NCBI GenBank assembly: GCA_017561105.1
Contig: JAFZDR010000103.1
Coordinates: 1 to 6,510, forward strand
Source of the DNA: Alistipes sp.
GTDB lineage: Bacteria > Bacteroidota > Bacteroidia > Bacteroidales > Rikenellaceae
Direction of reading: 5' to 3'
DNA length: 6,510 nucleotides
Position numbers and translations under genes: made by a program. This document shows positions 3,152 to 6,510 of the stretch, in pieces. Under the pieces are notes generated by a model. It did no database searches and was not told the origin of the DNA. It saw only the letters and a list, made by a program, of their open reading frames with translations. Within the stretch, counting starts at the first letter, position 1. Every line of letters starts with the position of its first letter.

Positions 3152-5974
3152 CTATTTCTCAGGACGCATTACGATATAAGCCATATTGTTGTCGGCCAAT
3201 ACCTTTGCTGCGAGAGCCTTCAAATCGTCGTATGTAAGCTCCTCTACAGCCTTCTTGTACTCGGCGATGAAGTCCATGCCGCGATAGTTGTAGCTGTCGA
3301 GGTAGTCAACCCAGTTGTCATTCGACTGAATCTGGTTCTCGTACTCCTTCAAGAGGTACTTACGAACCTTCTCTACATCCTCAGCCTTAGGGCCCTTCTC
3401 TGCGATATCCTTAATCTCCTTAACAACGATCTCGCTCAACTCGTCAGCCATCTGCTCGTTAGTGTCGAACAATACGATAAGCTGATACCAAGGCTCGTAG
3501 TCTGGGAATACACGACCGCCAACGCCTACGCTGTAGGTACCACCCTTCTCCTCGCGGATAGAGATAGTGTAGCGACCACGGAGCACCTGCGAGAGAACAG
3601 CCATTGCCACGCGATTCTTCATTGTGTAGTCGATAGGACCTGTGTAGATACGGGTCAAACCAACCTTTGGCTGCTGCATCTTGGCCTCGAAGTCGTTTAC
3701 AACAACACCCTTCACTGCGCGAACGCCATCGTCAGCCTTCTTGGTGAGCTTCTTCGATACAGGGAGCGAACCGAGATACTTCTCAACGAGTGGCTTCAAA
3801 GTTGCCAAATCTACATTACCTACAATATAGGTAGTGAAGTTTGCAGCATTCGAGTACAACGCCTTGTAGATAGGCTCAACATGCTCGAACTTAACCTTGT
3901 CGAGAATCTCTGGAGTGAGCTGCTGACGGCGGAAGTGGTTGCCGTAGAGAGTCTTCTGGCGCTGGAGACCCGAGATATAATCAGGATCCTTCTGGATATT
4001 CTCGATGTAAGGGCGATACTGGTTCATAATTACATCGTAGTCGTCCTTCGAGAAACGAGGTGCTGTAAAGCGCAAGTAGATCAACTGCATAATAGTCTCG
4101 AGATCCTTTGGAGAACCGTGACCCACAACGCCCGACATATAGTCATCTACATCAACACGTACATTTGCATTCTTGCCTGAAAGCTGCTTGCGAAGGTCGG
4201 TAGCTGTGAACTTCGAGATACCCATATAGCTAATCATGGTTGGGAGGAATGCCGAAGTCCAGTAGAGCTCATCGCTCAACGACGACTGACCGAAGTGACC
4301 CAACATCGAAACCTTAACCTCATCAGCCTTGAAAGTTGTAGGCTTAACAACAACCTTCAAACCGTTCTTCAATGTCCAAGTAGTTGTGCCGAGAGCCTCG
4401 TTCTTAGCCTCCTTCTTAACCTTAGAACCCTTCAACTGAGTGCTCTCCGAGATGAGCGGCTCCTTAACGGTGTTATCTGCGTAAGGTGCGATATCTGCGG
4501 CCTTAACCTTTGCCAATACCTCCAACAACTGAGCCTCGGTAGGATTTACCAAGCCCTCCTTCTTAGGTACATTTACGATAAGCACCTGGTTGTGGTCGGT
4601 GATGTAGCGAGCTACGGTCTGGTTGATAGCCTGCAATGGCAACTGTGCGATAATTGTGCTATCCAACTTCCACTCTGTCTCTGCATCAGGCATAGGAGTG
4701 TTCTTGTGGAATGCATCGAGGTAACGGCGTACATACTGACCATTCTTACGGTCGTTGCGGTTGTTGTATGCCAACTCCTGCATCTTCATAACCTGCTGCT
4801 TTGCACGCTCCAACTCGCCCTCGGTAAAGCCGTGACGACGGATACGCTCCAACTCGGTATAAGCAGCCTCGAGTGCCGGAAGCAACTTGCCATCCTGAGC
4901 ATCAACACCCACACCTGCGAGGTCGAGAGTCTGGCAGATACCTACGCTACCATTATTGAAATGTGCATTTGTGAATGGAGCATTAGGCTTCATCTTTATC
5001 TCCATCAAACGAGCATTTGCCATCTGGCTAGCAAGGGCGTTGATAAGATCCAACTGCTCGGCAACAACGGTATTTCTGTACTGCTTTGGCAAAGCCTGAC
5101 GCTTGATAAAGAGAGTTGCGCTCGACTCCTGCATCTCAGGATCCTCGAAGATAGATACGATAGGCTCCTTGTTGTCAGGTACAACGATGTGCTCCTTCTT
5201 TGCAGCATCAGCCGGCGAAGCAGGGATGTCAGCCATCAACTTCTGCAACTTAGCCTCTACCTCGTCAACATTGATATCACCAACGATAACTACAGCCTGC
5301 AACTCAGGACGATACCACTTGTGGTAGAAGTTCTCGAGCGACTTGTGGCTGAACGACTTCAAACCGTCGAGGTGACCGATAAGGTTGCGGTGCTCGTAGC
5401 GAGTACCCTTACCGAGAGCCTTCAACATAGCGATTGTAGAGCGCCACGATGCGCCATCACGCATACGCAACTCCTCCATGATAACGCCACGCTCCGAGTC
5501 AATCTCCTTTGGCTGGAGAGCAATAAAGTGTGACCAGTCGTGCAAGATGAGCATAGCTGTATCGACAATACCCTGACGGATTGTTGGAACATCCTTCAAG
5601 AGGTACTGTGTGTAGTCCCACGATGTACCTGCATTGAGGTTTACACCAAACTTAACACCTACAGTCTCGAGATACTCGATAAGCATCTTGCCTGGCAAGT
5701 TCTTCGTACCATTGAATGCCATGTGCTCGAGGAAGTGAGCCAAACCCTGCTGGTCGTCCTCCTCCTGAATAGCACCTACATCGTGCGAGATGTAGAAGTC
5801 GGCCAAATTCTTCTGCTTGTCGTTGTGACGAAGGTAGTATTTCATACCATTCGGCAATGTTCCCACGCGAACAGCCTTATCCGCAGGGATTACCGGAATC
5901 TGTTGCGCTCCCGGCTGCGCAGCCACTGCGAAAGTAACCAACAACGCAATGACGGATGTAAATAAATGTCTCAT
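3152..5974 (-). CDS. Secreted M16-family zinc metallopeptidase (insulinase/pitrilysin type)
   Basis: The 940 residues start with a Sec signal peptide (about 1-19; hydrophobic core SVIALLVTFAVA, cleavage near AVAA/Q). The first M16 domain follows at about 35-270 with the inverted zinc motif H80-F-L-E83-H84; E161, 77 residues after H84, fits the third zinc ligand within ERGVIMEE (161-168). H80, H84 and E161 would bind zinc and E83 would activate water. Then come a middle M16_C-like region (about 215-480) and a second, non-catalytic half from about 545 to the end (NGLKVVV; REEKGGTYSVGVGG from 807, the conserved R/Y substrate-binding region). Length and layout fit single-chain two-half enzymes such as pitrilysin and PqqL. 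Such enzymes cleave peptides enclosed in a clamshell chamber; the signal peptide and lack of a lipobox point to a soluble periplasmic or exported enzyme. The substrate is unknown. It is a single-gene unit with its own leader and terminator. It largely avoids TTA, CTA and TCA codons, which creates long meaningless frames on the opposite strand. Confidence 0.93.
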   Translation of the reverse strand: MRHLFTSVIALLVTFAVAAQPGAQQIPVIPADKAVRVGTLPNGMKYYLRHNDKQKNLADFYISHDVGAIQEEDDQQGLAHFLEHMAFNGTKNLPGKMLIEYLETVGVKFGVNLNAGTSWDYTQYLLKDVPTIRQGIVDTAMLILHDWSHFIALQPKEIDSERGVIMEELRMRDGASWRSTIAMLKALGKGTRYEHRNLIGHLDGLKSFSHKSLENFYHKWYRPELQAVVIVGDINVDEVEAKLQKLMADIPASPADAAKKEHIVVPDNKEPIVSIFEDPEMQESSATLFIKRQALPKQYRNTVVAEQLDLINALASQMANARLMEIKMKPNAPFTNAHFNNGSVGICQTLDLAGVGVDAQDGKLLPALEAAYTELERIRRHGFTEGELERAKQQVMKMQELAYNNRNDRKNGQYVRRYLDAFHKNTPMPDAETEWKLDSTIIAQLPLQAINQTVARYITDHNQVLIVNVPKKEGLVNPTEAQLLEVLAKVKAADIAPYADNTVKEPLISESTQLKGSKVKKEAKNEALGTTTWTLKNGLKVVVKPTTFKADEVKVSMLGHFGQSSLSDELYWTSAFLPTMISYMGISKFTATDLRKQLSGKNANVRVDVDDYMSGVVGHGSPKDLETIMQLIYLRFTAPRFSKDDYDVIMNQYRPYIENIQKDPDYISGLQRQKTLYGNHFRRQQLTPEILDKVKFEHVEPIYKALYSNAANFTTYIVGNVDLATLKPLVEKYLGSLPVSKKLTKKADDGVRAVKGVVVNDFEAKMQQPKVGLTRIYTGPIDYTMKNRVAMAVLSQVLRGRYTISIREEKGGTYSVGVGGRVFPDYEPWYQLIVLFDTNEQMADELSEIVVKEIKDIAEKGPKAEDVEKVRKYLLKEYENQIQSNDNWVDYLDSYNYRGMDFIAEYKKAVEELTYDDLKALAAKVLADNNMAYIVMRPEK

Positions 5975-6019
5975 TTTTTTATAAAAATTTTGAGTTGTAA
6001 ATTTATCTTCTGCTCTTGT

Positions 6020-6037
6020 TTACTACTTATGTAGTAA
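6020..6037. promoter_or_regulatory. 7-4-7 palindrome in the peptidase leader
   Basis: The perfect inverted repeat TTACTAC-TTAT-GTAGTAA lies 46-63 bp upstream of the M16 start codon, downstream of the candidate promoter. It could be a repressor site or a weak hairpin in the 5' untranslated region. No T-tract follows it on the minus strand, so it is not a typical terminator. Confidence 0.4.
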
Positions 6038-6093
6038 CGCCCAAACCCTAATAATTATTGCGCCAGAATTATAAATAGTGGCACAATTTCGTA

Positions 6094-6127
6094 CAAATAT
6101 ACCAATTCTTTCGGTTCCTTCTGCAAA
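6094..6127 (-). promoter_or_regulatory. Candidate promoter of the M16 peptidase gene
   Basis: On the minus strand TTTG (6127-6124) is followed after 22 nt by TATATTTG (6101-6094), an exact match to TAnnTTTG. The spacer is slightly long. A second -7-like box, TATTTTTG (6131-6124), overlaps the -33 element but lacks its own upstream box. The transcript would have a leader of about 110 nt. Confidence 0.45.
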
Positions 6128-6173
6128 AATATACAATTATTTACAAAATACACCATTTTTAAGCATAAATTTA

Positions 6174-6182
6174 CCCCCCCCC
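6174..6182. repeat. C9 homopolymer (G9 on the minus strand)
   Basis: Nine consecutive C residues sit in otherwise very AT-rich intergenic DNA, about 50 bp upstream of the candidate peptidase promoter and about 90 bp past the terminator stem's inner edge on the other side. Such tracts slip easily during replication. It lies in no gene that I can support. Confidence 0.8.
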
Positions 6183-6230
6183 GAAAAAGTTGCTAAGTGA
6201 TTGATAATCAGCATATATTTTTTTGAATAT

Positions 6231-6271
6231 AAATATAAAGAAAAGGCACCACAATTTCTTGCGATGCCTTT
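6231..6271 (-). terminator. Terminator of the gene at 6300-6510
   Basis: AAAGGCA (6242-6248) and TGCCTTT (6265-6271) pair, with further broken pairing inside (around 6250-6263). Read on the minus strand the stem runs into TCTTTATATTT, and A-rich sequence precedes it. The stem is about 30 bp past the stop codon. With 6020-6182 this accounts for most of the gene-free stretch 5975-6299. Confidence 0.6.
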
Positions 6272-6299
6272 CTTGGTATTTTTAGACGGAACTACCCTA

Positions 6300-6510
6300 C
6301 TACTCGATTGTTTCGGTATCCTCCACAACCTGCTGAGGTAAGAGGTATGAGTATCGTGGAGTATTCTCCAAGATCCACACTACCCAATCAGCCCAGTCGT
6401 TCCACTTTGCCCACAATGGCGAACCATCGTTTGCAGGCTTGTTAGCGAGGTACTCAGCCTTCCAAGCAGATACAGCCTCAGCACGCTCTGCGTCGGTTGG
6501 AACATATACA
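6300..6510 (-). CDS. Unidentified protein, C-terminal end (start outside window)
   Basis: The frame is open from the window edge and ends with two TAG codons in tandem (6302-6300 and 6299-6297), giving the last 69 residues. I do not recognise the family. The fragment is soluble in character, with no hydrophobic membrane-length segment. It has an acidic, Ala-rich helical part (PTDAERAEAVSAWKAEYLANK, about 4-24), a Trp-rich part LWAKWNDWADWVVW (32-45) with Trp at 33, 36, 39, 42 and 45, then NTPRYSYLLPQQ and an acidic end (VEDTETIE). The codon use resembles that of the peptidase gene, which supports a real coding region. A separate terminator and the 325-bp gap make co-transcription with the peptidase unlikely. 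The regular Trp spacing could form one face of a helix at a membrane surface or protein contact, which is inference only. Confidence 0.65.
   Translation of the reverse strand, partial: VYVPTDAERAEAVSAWKAEYLANKPANDGSPLWAKWNDWADWVVWILENTPRYSYLLPQQVVEDTETIE

Noticed and set aside
4295..5965. Long open frames on the plus strand (412 and 141 codons) opposite the M16 peptidase, in one frame and separated by a single stop
   Set aside because: This frame is codon-aligned with the peptidase, so its stops arise only from sense codons TTA, CTA or TCA, which the gene rarely uses. The single break at 5531-5533 is one TCA serine codon. The translation looks like a reverse-complement artefact (Leu- and Cys-rich, no domain).
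6174..6182. G-quadruplex
   Set aside because: There is only one G-run, with no three further runs nearby.
6137..6328. 63-codon minus-strand frame
   Set aside because: It overlaps the end of the gene at 6300-6510 in another frame, runs through the terminator hairpin and the G9 tract, and has a low-complexity translation.

Overview
The window looks like a chromosomal stretch from a Bacteroidota bacterium, most likely a gut Bacteroidales. Three things suggest this. The two best promoters fit the Bacteroidetes pattern (TTG or TTTG near -33, TAnnTTTG near -7). Start codons follow A-rich leaders without clear Shine-Dalgarno sequences. The gene set fits: a bacterial FatA/FatB-type acyl-ACP thioesterase and a secreted two-domain M16 peptidase of about 940 residues. 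The genus cannot be fixed from sequence alone.

Layout. (1) 1-1076, plus strand, visibly AT-richer than the rest: the 3' part of a diverged DprA/Smf-like Rossmann protein, then 14 bp later a small secreted protein that resembles YbjN. (2) 1077-1326: a gene-free stretch with a hairpin terminator and an unusual cluster of seven ATAGGA hexamers (four forward, three inverted). (3) 1327-2100, minus strand: a two-gene unit with a small XRE-type regulator upstream of a bacterioferritin. (4) 2101-2301: a divergent promoter region with a good plus-strand promoter overlapped by a 7-4-7 palindrome. (5) 2302-3033, plus strand: acyl-ACP thioesterase with all expected catalytic residues. (6) 3034-3151: a convergent interval with one terminator for each neighbour and two period-7 repeats. 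(7) 3152-5974, minus strand: secreted M16 zinc peptidase. (8) 5975-6299: the leader and promoter of the peptidase, a C9 tract and a terminator. (9) 6300-6510, minus strand: the C-terminal end of an unidentified protein with five Trp residues spaced exactly three apart.

The genes do not form one pathway. The XRE regulator and bacterioferritin are probably co-transcribed (iron storage). The thioesterase releases fatty acids from acyl carrier protein. The M16 enzyme probably degrades peptides outside the cytoplasm. I see no CRISPR array, transposase, tRNA or rRNA, and no clear new multi-gene system. The most unusual signals are non-coding: 7-bp tandem repeats of three different sequences lying at or within 4 bp of three stop codons, the ATAGGA cluster, and a tandem duplication of the XRE gene's start site.
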